A stretch of 64,000 bases of DNA from positions 1 to 64,000 of the forward strand of contig JAHRHA010000001.1 of assembly GCA_020027875.1 (NCBI GenBank). Reading direction: 5' to 3'. The position numbers were made by a program, and so were the translations under genes. Positions 13,489-22,111 of this stretch are shown in pieces; the stretch's first letter is position 1, and every line of letters begins with the position of its first letter. The DNA is from Micromonosporaceae bacterium. Its GTDB lineage: Bacteria; Actinomycetota; Actinomycetes; Mycobacteriales; Micromonosporaceae. The notes beneath the pieces were generated by a model that worked only from the letters and a program-made list of their open reading frames with translations, was not told where the DNA came from and made no database searches.

Positions 13489-15648
13489 TCAGCGTGTCTT
13501 GGGCAGGACTGTGCCGGCCCGGCCAACGGCCTCGACATTCCACCGTGAGCCGAACGCGAGGATCCCGGTGACGGCGACTCGGCCAATCTCCTGCGGCACG
13601 ACGGGGTCCAGTGTCAACGTCCCGTCGCGTGCCTCGAGGCCCAACATCGCCCGCAGCAGCAACAGGGGGGCCGCCGTCGCCCAGGCCTGCGGGCTGCACG
13701 CGGTCGGATACGGAACCGGGAACCGCGATATTGACCGTGAATAGCCGGAGAACGCTTCGGGCAGCCGGAAGTTCGTAAAGGACGCCGCCTCGATCTGCGC
13801 AAGCGCGATCCGGTTCGCCTCTTCCCGGTAGCCGTACCTGCTGAGGCCGAACGCGATGAGTGAGTTATCGTGCGGCCACACCGTGCCGACGTGGTAGCCA
13901 ATCGGGTTGAAACCACGGTCCTGTGTGGACAGAGTTCGGACTCCCCAACCCGAGAACATAGCGTCGGACATGAGTTGCTTCGCGACCGCATCGGCGCGGT
14001 CGTCGGAGACGATGCCGCTCCACAACAGATGGCCCATGTTAGACGTCACCGAGTCGACCCTCTGCTTGTCTCCGTCGAGGGCGATCGCGTAGTAGCCTCC
14101 GCGCTCGTCGATCCAGTAGTCCCGGTTGAAGCGATCCTTCAGATCCGCCGCCTCGGTACGCAGCCGTACGGCCAGCGGCGGGTCGCCCAGCGGGCCATCG
14201 GCCAATTCCGCCATCCGCAGCTTCGCGTCGTACACATATCCCTGCAGCTCGCAGGTCGCCAGTGGCAGGTACGGCAACCGGCTGTCGGAGAACTGCACCC
14301 CATCCCACGAGTCACGCCAACACTGGTTACCAAGTCCTTGGGAAGAACGCGTCTGGTACTCGACGTACCCATCACCGTCCAGATCCCCATAGCGGTCGAT
14401 CCACTCAAGGGCCGCTCGCGCATTTGCGGCGAGCCGCCGCACCAGCGCCGAATCACCCGTCCAGCGCCAGTACTCCGACAGCAGGATCAGCCACAGCATC
14501 GTTGCATCCGCGGTGCCGTAGTACGGGCTGTGGGGCTTGAGGCCGAGCCTGGTCAACTCGCCCTGGCGAATCTCGTGGAGGATCTTCCCGGGCTCCTCAT
14601 CCTTGAAGTCGTTGCACTCCTTGCCCTGTAGCGACGCGAGCTCGAGCAGCGCCCCGCGCGCGAGTTGCTGTCCAAAGCAGACAGTTTGATAGGCGGTGAT
14701 GAGCGTGTCCCGTCCGAAGACGGTAAGAAACCACGGCAGGCCTGCGGCGGGCAGGATCAGCGAGTGGTCGTCCAGCCGCATCTGCACGCGAAGTGCCAGC
14801 AGATCCCGCGCCGTCTGGTCGCCGATGTGGCACAGCAGGTCCGAATCGCTCTGCAGCGAAGGGATCTCAGCAAACCACCGCGTCGTGGCGTCGTCGGCCG
14901 GCCCACCCGCCGCCTCGCCGAATCCGCTACGCGCGGGCACGACCCAGTTCGAGCCGATCTCAAACGGCACGGAGATGTCGACCGACCAGGTCGCGTCGTC
15001 GGCGAGCTCCAACTCCCACACAAGTTCATCGCCGTCGATCCGGGTCGCCGGGGGCGAGACCTGTACCCGGGTCTGTGCGACGAAGGCGTCGTGGCGGTAG
15101 GAGAAGACCAGCTCCGAGCCGTCGGCGGCGTGGGATCTGGTTATCTCCGCGGATCGGTCTCGGATCACATCCTTGATCTCGAAGAGATCCGCGAAGTCGC
15201 TGCCGGCGGAGAGGCGTACCTCGATCCGCTCTGGTTCGCGCGCGAAGCACCACACCTCGACGCGTTCGCGCAGTTGACTGTCCACGGAGCGCAGTCGCCG
15301 CACACCGAACTCATTCGCGGGTATCCCGGGCAACTCGGGGTTAGTCACAAAGAACGCCGCCGAGTAGTGCTCGACGCTGCCCGAACGCAGCGGAAGCAGA
15401 CGAACGCCGTTCACCGTCAAAACCCAGGTTGATAGCAGCCGCGTGTCCGCGTGCACCAGCCCTCCGATCGACCCCGACGGCACATCGCCCGCAGCGTCGG
15501 AGTACATGAAGGACACGCCCTCGAGCACGGCGATCGCGCCGGGTCCGAACTCCGGCGGAAGCGACCGGCCGGTCGGGCTCGGAAGGCCCTCGTCGACGGC
15601 CCCGGGAAAGGGGTCGGCGGGTGTTGCCCGCCGCACGGTTTCGGTCAC
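13489..15648 (-). CDS. Glycogen-debranching-type protein (amylo-alpha-1,6-glucosidase family)
   Basis: A 719-residue protein with an N-terminal glycogen-debranching N domain (about 20-240, including GPGAIAVLEGVSFMYSDAAG and DTRLLSTWVLTVNG) and a C-terminal (alpha/alpha)6 catalytic-like domain. Motifs include LPWFLTVFGRDTLITAYQ, PYYGTADATMLWL, GLGNQCWRDSWDG, YHVGTVWPHDNSLIAFGL and CSPQAWATAAPLLLLRAMLG. These are typical of the actinobacterial amylo-alpha-1,6-glucosidase family, which acts on alpha-glucans or other glycosides in the cytoplasm. The start is taken as GTG 15648 (VTETVRRATP), preceded by GGAGTGGAG; GTG 15651 is equally possible, and a reading to 15750 would invade the divergent promoter. 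Confidence 0.85.
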   Translation of the reverse strand: MTETVRRATPADPFPGAVDEGLPSPTGRSLPPEFGPGAIAVLEGVSFMYSDAAGDVPSGSIGGLVHADTRLLSTWVLTVNGVRLLPLRSGSVEHYSAAFFVTNPELPGIPANEFGVRRLRSVDSQLRERVEVWCFAREPERIEVRLSAGSDFADLFEIKDVIRDRSAEITRSHAADGSELVFSYRHDAFVAQTRVQVSPPATRIDGDELVWELELADDATWSVDISVPFEIGSNWVVPARSGFGEAAGGPADDATTRWFAEIPSLQSDSDLLCHIGDQTARDLLALRVQMRLDDHSLILPAAGLPWFLTVFGRDTLITAYQTVCFGQQLARGALLELASLQGKECNDFKDEEPGKILHEIRQGELTRLGLKPHSPYYGTADATMLWLILLSEYWRWTGDSALVRRLAANARAALEWIDRYGDLDGDGYVEYQTRSSQGLGNQCWRDSWDGVQFSDSRLPYLPLATCELQGYVYDAKLRMAELADGPLGDPPLAVRLRTEAADLKDRFNRDYWIDERGGYYAIALDGDKQRVDSVTSNMGHLLWSGIVSDDRADAVAKQLMSDAMFSGWGVRTLSTQDRGFNPIGYHVGTVWPHDNSLIAFGLSRYGYREEANRIALAQIEAASFTNFRLPEAFSGYSRSISRFPVPYPTACSPQAWATAAPLLLLRAMLGLEARDGTLTLDPVVPQEIGRVAVTGILAFGSRWNVEAVGRAGTVLPKTR

Positions 15649-15779
15649 CACTCCACTCCGTAGCCTGAAGGGCAGGGGGCAAACGCCAAGCGTAGAGCGC
15701 CCTCGCCCGGTCCATACCCGGTTTGTACCCCCTCCACACCCGCTGACCAACTATGGTCGGCACCGAGAGGCGGTGGCGG

Positions 15780-16826
15780 ATGCGTGGCCTGATCGTCGAT
15801 GCCGGCCGGGCAAGCTCGGCCCGCGTCGTCGACGACCTGTCCGAACCCGACCCGGCCGAGGGCTCGGTGCTCGTCCAAGGGTTGGAGGTTGGTGTCTGCG
15901 TCACGGACCGGGAGATCATCGCGGGCCTCTACGGGACGGCGCCAGACGACGGCGGCCGCCTCGTGATCGGCCACGAGTCCCTGGGCAGGGTCATCTCCGA
16001 CGACTCGGGCACGTTCCGCGCGGGGGACCTCGTCGCCGGCATCGTGCGCCGGCCCGACCCCGTCCCCTGTGCCAACTGCGCAGTCGGTGAATGGGACATG
16101 TGCCGCAACGAGCAGTACGTCGAGTGCGGCATCAAGCAACGTCACGGCTTCGCCCGCGAACGTTGGCGGGTCGAGCCCGACTTTGCCGTCCGCCTCGACC
16201 CACATCTCGGCGCATGCGGCGTCCTGCTCGAGCCAACCAGCATCGTCGCCAAGGCATGGGAACATATCGAGCGCATCGGTACGCGCGCCCACTGGGAGCC
16301 GCGCATCGTCCTCGTCACCGGGGCCGGGCCGATAGGTCTCCTCGCCTCGATGCTCGGGGTCCAACGTGGGCTGACGGTGCACGTCCTCGATCGGGTCACC
16401 GACGGTCCCAAGCCAGAACTCGTGCAACGACTCGGCGCGACGTACCACACCGGTGGGGTCCGAGACACCGGCCTCACGCCAGACATCGTGCTGGAGTGCA
16501 CAGGCGCCGACTCCGTGATTGTCGACGTCCTGGACATCGTCGGGCCTGGTGGCATCGCCTGCCTTACCGGCGTGTCCAGCGGCGGCCGTCGACTCATGGT
16601 GGACATTGGCGAAGCCAACCGGGACATCGTGCTGGAGAACAATGTGGTCTTCGGCACGGTCAACGCGAACCTGCGGCACTGGCGTGCGGCCGCGGACGCG
16701 CTTGTCAGCGCTGACCACGACTGGCTCGGCTCGCTCAGAACCCGGCACGTGCCACTCACCCAGTTCGCGGAGGCCCTCACGGCCCAACCAACCGATGTCA
16801 AGGTGGTCCTAGACCTCGCGGCCTAA
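15780..16826 (+). CDS. Zinc-dependent glucose/sugar dehydrogenase-like MDR-family enzyme
   Basis: A 348-residue medium-chain dehydrogenase resembling glucose 1-dehydrogenase. It has the catalytic-zinc region (GVCVTDREI, IGHESLG), structural-zinc-like cysteines (PCANCAVGEWDMC), the Rossmann motif VTGAGPIGLLASMLG and a family C-terminal region (NRDIVLENNVVFGTVNANLRHW). It should oxidise an aldose with NAD(P). ATG 15780 begins the conserved core (MRGLIVDAG); ATG 15753 would add nine residues. It is divergent from the debranching-type gene, which suggests shared sugar metabolism (inference). Confidence 0.85.
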   Translation: MRGLIVDAGRASSARVVDDLSEPDPAEGSVLVQGLEVGVCVTDREIIAGLYGTAPDDGGRLVIGHESLGRVISDDSGTFRAGDLVAGIVRRPDPVPCANCAVGEWDMCRNEQYVECGIKQRHGFARERWRVEPDFAVRLDPHLGACGVLLEPTSIVAKAWEHIERIGTRAHWEPRIVLVTGAGPIGLLASMLGVQRGLTVHVLDRVTDGPKPELVQRLGATYHTGGVRDTGLTPDIVLECTGADSVIVDVLDIVGPGGIACLTGVSSGGRRLMVDIGEANRDIVLENNVVFGTVNANLRHWRAAADALVSADHDWLGSLRTRHVPLTQFAEALTAQPTDVKVVLDLAA

Positions 16827-16872
16827 CCTCGTCGCCGGCCGCACGGATCTGGCGGAGCGGTTCGCCGCCACC

Positions 16873-16928
16873 GCCTGAGTGGACCTGCCTGAGTGGACCT
16901 GCCTGAGTCGACCTGCCTGAGTCGACCT
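16873..16928. repeat. Four tandem copies of a 14-bp unit
   Basis: Units of 14 bp, two GCCTGAGTGGACCT followed by two GCCTGAGTCGACCT, fill 16873-16928. They lie between the dehydrogenase stop and the ABC exporter start, about 36 bp upstream of the exporter ATG. The number of copies could vary between strains, or the units could be regulatory. The period is 14 bp, not a codon multiple. Confidence 0.9.
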
Positions 16929-16963
16929 GGCACGCCGGGGGTAGCACGCGGCAGACTGGGCGC

Positions 16964-18841
16964 ATGTCGACCGCGGAGGATGGCGCACCGAAACGCGTCG
17001 GCCTACGCCAGCTGCCCAGGCTCGTGCGGGTCGCCCTGCGCATCGCGTGGACCGCCGGACGCGCCGACCTGCTGTTCTCCACCGCGTTGCAATTCGTCGG
17101 GGGCGTGAGCATCGTCGCCCTGCTCCTGCTCGCGAGGGGCGCGCTCGAATCACTGCTCGACGCCGTCAGCCGGGGCGGGTCGATGGCGGACGTGCTGCCG
17201 TGGATCCTTGGGATGTCCGCGGTAGCGGCGGCCCAGTTCTTCGCCTCGACGGTCCAGCGCGAACGCCAACAGATCCTCGGCGATCTCGTCACCCGCTACG
17301 TCCAGGGACGCGTTCTCGACGTCACGGCCCAGGTTGACCTGGCCACCTTCGACGAACCCGAGTTCCACAACCGGGTCGAACGCATCAACGCGAGCAACCA
17401 TCAGGCGCTACAGATGGTGTACGGCGTGTCGGGGTTGGCCGGCGCCGCCTTCGGCGCTATCGGTGCGCTCGTCGCCGTTGTCGCCGTCGCGCCCGTACTG
17501 CTTCCGCTCCTCGCGCTGGTTATCGCACCCGCATGGCTCGCCGCATCCCGGCGCGGCGCGGCGTTCTGGGACTTCTTCTGGAAGATGACGCCTCGCGACC
17601 GGCAGCGTCAATACCTCGCCGGCGTCCTGCGCGAGCGCAACGCGGCGAAGGAGGTGCGAGCCTTTGGTCTCGCCGGCTATCTTCGCGGCCGCTATGACGA
17701 TCTGTACACCTACCGGATCACCGAGCTGCGCCGGATCTCCCGGCGACAGGTCTACATCTCGCTCACCGCGAACCTGGTCATCGGGGCCGTGCTCGCCGCG
17801 ACTCTGCTGCTCGTCGCGTGGCTCGCCCTTCGGGGCACCGTCACGATCGCGTCGGCCGGCATAGCTGTGGCCGGCATCGCCGTGGTGGGCGGCCGGCTCG
17901 CCAGCGCGGGCTGGTCGGTCGGCGCGCTGACCGAGTCGGCTCGATACGTCGACGACTACCTCGCCTTCACCGCGCTGCTGCCCGAGGTCGAACGGACCCG
18001 CCCGACCGGCGCCGCTCCGCGAGGCTTCCATCGCCTCGCCGTCAGCGATGTGGTGTTCACCTATCCAACGGGTGAGGAGCCCGCACTGCGGGGCGTCTCC
18101 CTGGAGGTCTCCACCGGCGAGGTGGTCGCACTCGTCGGCGAGAATGGTTCGGGCAAGACGACGCTGGCCAAGCTGCTCGCCGGGCTCTACCAACCAGCGT
18201 CGGGCACGATCGCGTGGGACGGCACCGACGTATCCACAGTGGATCCCGATCAGCTGCGCCGGCAGGTCGCCGTCATCTTCCAGGACTTCGAGCGCTTCCA
18301 CCTCACCGTCCGGGAGAACATCGGTCTGGGCCGGGTCGAGGCGGTCGACGACATCGACGGCGTTCGGGCAGCGGCGACACACGCCGGCGCGGACCGCTTC
18401 GTGGAGAGCCTCGCCGACGGGTACGCCACGATGCTCGGCCCCGAGTTCGCAGGCGCGGACGATCCGGACGAGCCCACCGGGCGCCGCGGTACGGACCTGT
18501 CCGTGGGCCAGTGGCAGCGCATTGCCCTGGCCCGGGCCTTCTATCGGGGTGCGCCCTTCGTCATCCTCGACGAGCCGACGGCGGCGCTCGACCCCCGCGC
18601 CGAGCAGGAGTTGTTCGATACCATCCGCACGCTGCTGGATGGGCGAACCGTGCTCTTCATCTCGCACCGGTTCTCCAGCGTGCGCTCGGCCGACCGGATC
18701 TATGTGTTGGATGAAGGCCGAGTCGTCGAGTCCGGCAGCCATGCCGAGCTGATGGCGGCCGAAGGCCTCTACGCGGAACTCTTCACGCTGCAGGCCGCCG
18801 CCTACCTCGATGTCGCGATCCCGGACTCAAGATCGCCGTGA
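16964..18841 (+). CDS. ABC exporter, fused membrane and ATPase domains
   Basis: A 625-residue type IV ABC exporter half-transporter. Six membrane helices occupy residues 20-330, and the ATPase follows with Walker A GENGSGKTT, Q-loop VIFQDFERFH, signature LSVGQWQR and Walker B FVILDEPTAALD, plus the H-loop ISHRF. It probably works as a homodimer exporting a lipid, peptide or drug. The substrate is unknown and no biosynthetic partner lies nearby. Its last codons (SRSP-stop) are contributed by the start of a dispersed palindromic element (18829-18898). Confidence 0.9.
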   Translation: MSTAEDGAPKRVGLRQLPRLVRVALRIAWTAGRADLLFSTALQFVGGVSIVALLLLARGALESLLDAVSRGGSMADVLPWILGMSAVAAAQFFASTVQRERQQILGDLVTRYVQGRVLDVTAQVDLATFDEPEFHNRVERINASNHQALQMVYGVSGLAGAAFGAIGALVAVVAVAPVLLPLLALVIAPAWLAASRRGAAFWDFFWKMTPRDRQRQYLAGVLRERNAAKEVRAFGLAGYLRGRYDDLYTYRITELRRISRRQVYISLTANLVIGAVLAATLLLVAWLALRGTVTIASAGIAVAGIAVVGGRLASAGWSVGALTESARYVDDYLAFTALLPEVERTRPTGAAPRGFHRLAVSDVVFTYPTGEEPALRGVSLEVSTGEVVALVGENGSGKTTLAKLLAGLYQPASGTIAWDGTDVSTVDPDQLRRQVAVIFQDFERFHLTVRENIGLGRVEAVDDIDGVRAAATHAGADRFVESLADGYATMLGPEFAGADDPDEPTGRRGTDLSVGQWQRIALARAFYRGAPFVILDEPTAALDPRAEQELFDTIRTLLDGRTVLFISHRFSSVRSADRIYVLDEGRVVESGSHAELMAAEGLYAELFTLQAAAYLDVAIPDSRSP

Positions 18842-18898
18842 TCATGAGCTGGCCGTCGTGAAATGGCGCCGATCATGACCTCCAGGTCATGATCGGCG
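18829..18898 (+). repeat. Dispersed palindromic element, copy A
   Basis: A 70-bp element starting AAGATC and ending in a perfect inverted repeat with 15-bp arms (CGCCGATCATGACCT / AGGTCATGATCGGCG) separated by CC, at 18867-18898. It supplies the stop codon of the ABC exporter and lies between convergent genes. Related copies are at 30504-30571, 53732-53798 and 56649-56717. The stem could serve as a bidirectional terminator. Confidence 0.85.
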
Positions 18899-18925
18899 TG
18901 CAAGGGGGTGCCAGGGGTGTTACGG

Positions 18926-20350
18926 CTAGGAGTCGAAGCCGAGGCCGAGGCGGTCCAGCATGCGCAGCCACAGATTGCGGCGGCCGTCGTGCCGGTCGGC
19001 CTGCGCGATCGACCACCGGGTGAGCTGGATGACGCCGGAGCGCACCGGCTCCGGTGGGAACGGCAGCGGTTTGGTACGCACCATCCGCAGCCTGGTCAAC
19101 GGGGTCTGCTCACCGGAGAGCAGGTCGAGCATCACCTGCGCGCCGAAGCGGGTCGCACCGACGCCGAGGCCGGTATAACCCACGGCGTAGGCGAGCCGCC
19201 CCCGGTAGGCATGGCCGTAGAAGGCGCAGAACCGGCTGCACGTGTCGATGACGCCGCCCCATTGATGGGTGAAGCGCACCTCGGCCAACTGCGGAAACGT
19301 CGTGAAGAAGTTCCCGGCCAGGATGCGGAACGTATCCGGCCGCTGGTCCCGCTCGGGCGTGATGCGTCCGCCGTTGTAGTACACCGCGTCGTAGCCGCCC
19401 CACAGCACGCGGTTGTCCGAAGTGAGCCGGTAGTAGTGGAACATGTTGGACGCGTCGCCCACGCCCTGCCGGTTGCGCCAGCCGATCGACTCGAGCTGCG
19501 CCGGCGAGAGCTGCTCGGTCATCAGCGCGTAGTCGTAGACCGGGACCAGGTAGTGGCGCAGCCGACGTAGCAGGCTCGAGTGCGCGCCAGTGCCCAGCGC
19601 CACCCGGGCAGCGTCCACTGTGCCCTGTGGGGTGTGCAGAACCAACCGTTCGCCCGAGCCGTCGATGCGCAACACCGGCGAGTGCTCGTATACGCGCACG
19701 CCGAGCCGAAGACACGCCTCGCGCAGACCCCAGGCCAAGCGGGCCGGGTCGAGCATGGCGCAGCCGTCGCGGTCCCAGACCCCGCCGACGTAGCTGGGCG
19801 AATTGACCTCCGCGCGAGCCGCCGAGGCGTCCAGGAGTTCTACCGTGTGGCCCAGCTCCGCGGCCGCCGCGTGATGCTCGACGAGGCCGGCCATCTGCCA
19901 GTCCGCGGTCGCGACGCTCAGCTCACCGGTCCGCTCGAAGGCGCAGTCGATGTCGTACCGCCGCACGCTCGCTTCGATCGCATCCAGGTTGACCCGGCCG
20001 AGTCGATCGAGTTCCGCGATCTCGTCGGGAAACCGTTCCATCCCGTTCGCCAACCCGTGCGTGATGCTTGCCGCGCAGAACCCACCGTTGCGCCCGGACG
20101 CTGCCCAGCCGACGGTCTGCGCCTCGAGCACGACGACATCGCACGACGGGTCGCGCTCCTTCGCGATGAGCGCCGTCCAGAGTCCGCTGAACCCGCCGCC
20201 GACCACCGCGAGATCCGCGGATTCGGCCGCCGTCAACGCCGGACGCGGCTCGGGCGCACCACCCTGGTCGAGCCAGAAGACATGCGGGGCCGCGTCGACC
20301 AACGCGCGTCGGATGGCGGCCGCGCCGACCCGCGGCAGAATGCTGCCCAT
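18926..20350 (-). CDS. FAD-dependent amine oxidoreductase (PuuB/DadA-like)
   Basis: A 474-residue flavoprotein of the DAO superfamily. It has the dinucleotide-binding motif VVGGGFSGLWTA (residues 48-60), SGRNGGFCAASITHG, and a C-terminal YTGLGVGATRFGAQVMLDL block. Family members oxidise gamma-glutamylputrescine or other amines to aldehydes. Its position at the end of the potABCD operon and close to an aminobutyraldehyde dehydrogenase supports polyamine oxidation. The start is ATG 20350, 12 bp from the end of potC. The precise amine substrate cannot be read from the sequence. Confidence 0.85.
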   Translation of the reverse strand: MGSILPRVGAAAIRRALVDAAPHVFWLDQGGAPEPRPALTAAESADLAVVGGGFSGLWTALIAKERDPSCDVVVLEAQTVGWAASGRNGGFCAASITHGLANGMERFPDEIAELDRLGRVNLDAIEASVRRYDIDCAFERTGELSVATADWQMAGLVEHHAAAAELGHTVELLDASAARAEVNSPSYVGGVWDRDGCAMLDPARLAWGLREACLRLGVRVYEHSPVLRIDGSGERLVLHTPQGTVDAARVALGTGAHSSLLRRLRHYLVPVYDYALMTEQLSPAQLESIGWRNRQGVGDASNMFHYYRLTSDNRVLWGGYDAVYYNGGRITPERDQRPDTFRILAGNFFTTFPQLAEVRFTHQWGGVIDTCSRFCAFYGHAYRGRLAYAVGYTGLGVGATRFGAQVMLDLLSGEQTPLTRLRMVRTKPLPFPPEPVRSGVIQLTRWSIAQADRHDGRRNLWLRMLDRLGLGFDS

Positions 20351-20362
20351 GATTCCGGCCGG

Positions 20363-21214
20363 CTACCTCGCGCTGCTTGGACGCCGCCGTGCGGCAATGA
20401 CGTTGCCAGCCGCGATGAGCAAGCCCACCGCAAAGATCAACGTACCCATGACGTTGACCTGCGGCGGAAGGCCGACCCGGGTAGCGCCATAGATCCAGAG
20501 CGGGAACGTCTGCGTGGTGCCGGCGGTGAAGTTGGTGATCACGAAATCATCGATCGACAACACGAAGGCGAGCAGGCCGCCGGAGAGCACAGCCGGGAAG
20601 ATCATCGGGAAGGTCACGAGTCGGAAGGCTGTCCATGGGCCGGCACCGAGATCACGGGCAGCCTCCTCGATGTAACGATCAAGCGTCAGAACGCGCGACC
20701 GGACCACCACTGCCACGAACGAGATCGAGAACATGACGTGCGCTATGAGAATCGTCGGTATGCCCAGACCAACGCCGGACGCCACGAAGAGCGAGAGCAG
20801 CGAGGCGCCCATCACGAGCTCTGGCGCCGAGATCACCGCGAACATGACCAGGTTTGTCGTGCCGTCGCCGCGGAAGCGGTAGCGACCAAGCGCCAACCCG
20901 ACGAGGGTTCCCAGCGTGCCCGCGATGAGCGTGTTCAGCACGGCGATTATGAGCGAGTTGGCGAGCGCATCAGTGAGAGCCGGGATCTCGAAGAGCCGGC
21001 CGTACCACTTGAGCGTGAGGCCCTGGAACGTGGTGTTGTAGCGACCCTTAGTGTCGTTGAATCCAAACAGGATCATTACCGCGATCGGCACGCAGAGCCA
21101 CAGGATGATGAGCCAGGTGTACGCGAAGAGCAGGCGGTCGCCGAGGCGTCGACGTCGACGGCGCGTGGTCGGCTCCAGGTCGGCGCCAGTCGGGGTGCTT
21201 AAAGTCGTCGTCAT
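20363..21214 (-). CDS. potC: Spermidine/putrescine ABC transporter permease PotC
   Basis: A 283-residue inner-membrane permease with about six helices and the ABC coupling motif EAARDLGAGPWTAFRLVTFPMI. It begins after a basic stretch (RRRRRRLGDRLL). ATG 21214 overlaps the stop of the other permease (ATGA). Together with the products of 21211-22065, 22112-23365 and 23362-24531 it forms a complete polyamine importer. Confidence 0.9.
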   Translation of the reverse strand: MTTTLSTPTGADLEPTTRRRRRRLGDRLLFAYTWLIILWLCVPIAVMILFGFNDTKGRYNTTFQGLTLKWYGRLFEIPALTDALANSLIIAVLNTLIAGTLGTLVGLALGRYRFRGDGTTNLVMFAVISAPELVMGASLLSLFVASGVGLGIPTILIAHVMFSISFVAVVVRSRVLTLDRYIEEAARDLGAGPWTAFRLVTFPMIFPAVLSGGLLAFVLSIDDFVITNFTAGTTQTFPLWIYGATRVGLPPQVNVMGTLIFAVGLLIAAGNVIAARRRPSSAR

Positions 21215-22065
21215 CGGGCAGCCACCTTGAGAACGTCCTCGGTGCCGAGGGCGCGGGCGTAGGTGAAGATCCCGACTAGCAGGATCGCCATCAACGCAAA
21301 CGACAGCGCCGCCGCCGTCGGGTAGTTCTGGCTTCGCAGGTACTGCGACTGGATGACCTGGCCGATCATCGTCGTACCGGAGCTCCCGAGGATCTCCGAA
21401 TTGATGTAATCCGAACTCGCCGGCACGAAGGTCATGAGCACGCCGGCGAAGACGCCCGGCAGCGCGAGCGGAAAGATGACCTTGCGGAATGTCTGCACCG
21501 GGCTGGCGTAGAGGTCCCGGGCCGCCTCCACCACACGCGGGTCGATCCGTTCCAGCGCCACGTAGATCGGCAAGATCATGAATGGAAGGAAGTTGTAGGT
21601 CAGCCCGCCGATGACGGCCATCGGCGTGCCGAGGATGTGGAAGTCCTGCGACACGAGGCCCACGTCCTTCAGCGGCGCGAGCACGAAGCTCTCATCCGTG
21701 AGGATGAACTTCCACGAGATGGTGCGCAGCACGAATGACACGAAGAACGGCAACAGGATCAGGAACAGGTAGACCGACTTGTTGCGGCCACCGCGGAAGG
21801 CGATCCAGTACGCGATGGGGAACGCCAGCACGATCTGGAGCACCGTCGTGATGAAGCCATACCAGAGCGATCTGATGATCTGGGTCTGGTAGTTGCTGAT
21901 CCCATCCACATAGGTCTGCCAGTGCCAGGTCAGCTGGTAACCGGAGACCACGTCGCCCTGCTGCAGGGAGAGCGAGAGCATCGCAACCATCGGCACCACG
22001 AAGAAGAGGAGCAGCCAGAGGCCACCCGGCAGGATGAGCAAGTACGGCGCGAGTCGGCGACTCAC
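21211..22065 (-). CDS. potB: Spermidine/putrescine ABC transporter permease PotB
   Basis: A 284-residue permease with six predicted helices and the coupling motif EAARDLYASPVQTFRKVIFPLA. It begins MSRRLAPYLLILPGGLWLLLFFVVP, the normal start of PotB/PotH-like permeases. It is coupled to potC by a 4-bp overlap and separated from potD by 46 bp. Confidence 0.9.
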   Translation of the reverse strand: MSRRLAPYLLILPGGLWLLLFFVVPMVAMLSLSLQQGDVVSGYQLTWHWQTYVDGISNYQTQIIRSLWYGFITTVLQIVLAFPIAYWIAFRGGRNKSVYLFLILLPFFVSFVLRTISWKFILTDESFVLAPLKDVGLVSQDFHILGTPMAVIGGLTYNFLPFMILPIYVALERIDPRVVEAARDLYASPVQTFRKVIFPLALPGVFAGVLMTFVPASSDYINSEILGSSGTTMIGQVIQSQYLRSQNYPTAAALSFALMAILLVGIFTYARALGTEDVLKVAAR

Positions 22066-22111
22066 GGCTGCTCCTCTCTCGTGTCGGAGATTAAACGGTC
22101 GAACCTCGAAC

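Noticed and set aside
13476-13490. Palindrome TGAATCGGCGATTCA as a terminator between convergent genes
   Set aside because: The arms are separated by a single base, which is too short for an RNA loop, and the sequence overlaps the debranching gene end.
14665-15432. 255-codon plus-strand frame
   Set aside because: Antisense to the glycogen-debranching-type gene with no independent support.
16873-16928. Possible short CRISPR or iteron array
   Set aside because: The 14-bp units are contiguous without spacers, and no cas or replication genes are nearby.
19580-21202. 540-codon open frame on the plus strand
   Set aside because: It is antisense to the amine oxidoreductase and potC, which have clear family motifs. 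Long shadow frames are expected at this GC content, and the translated product has no recognisable domain.
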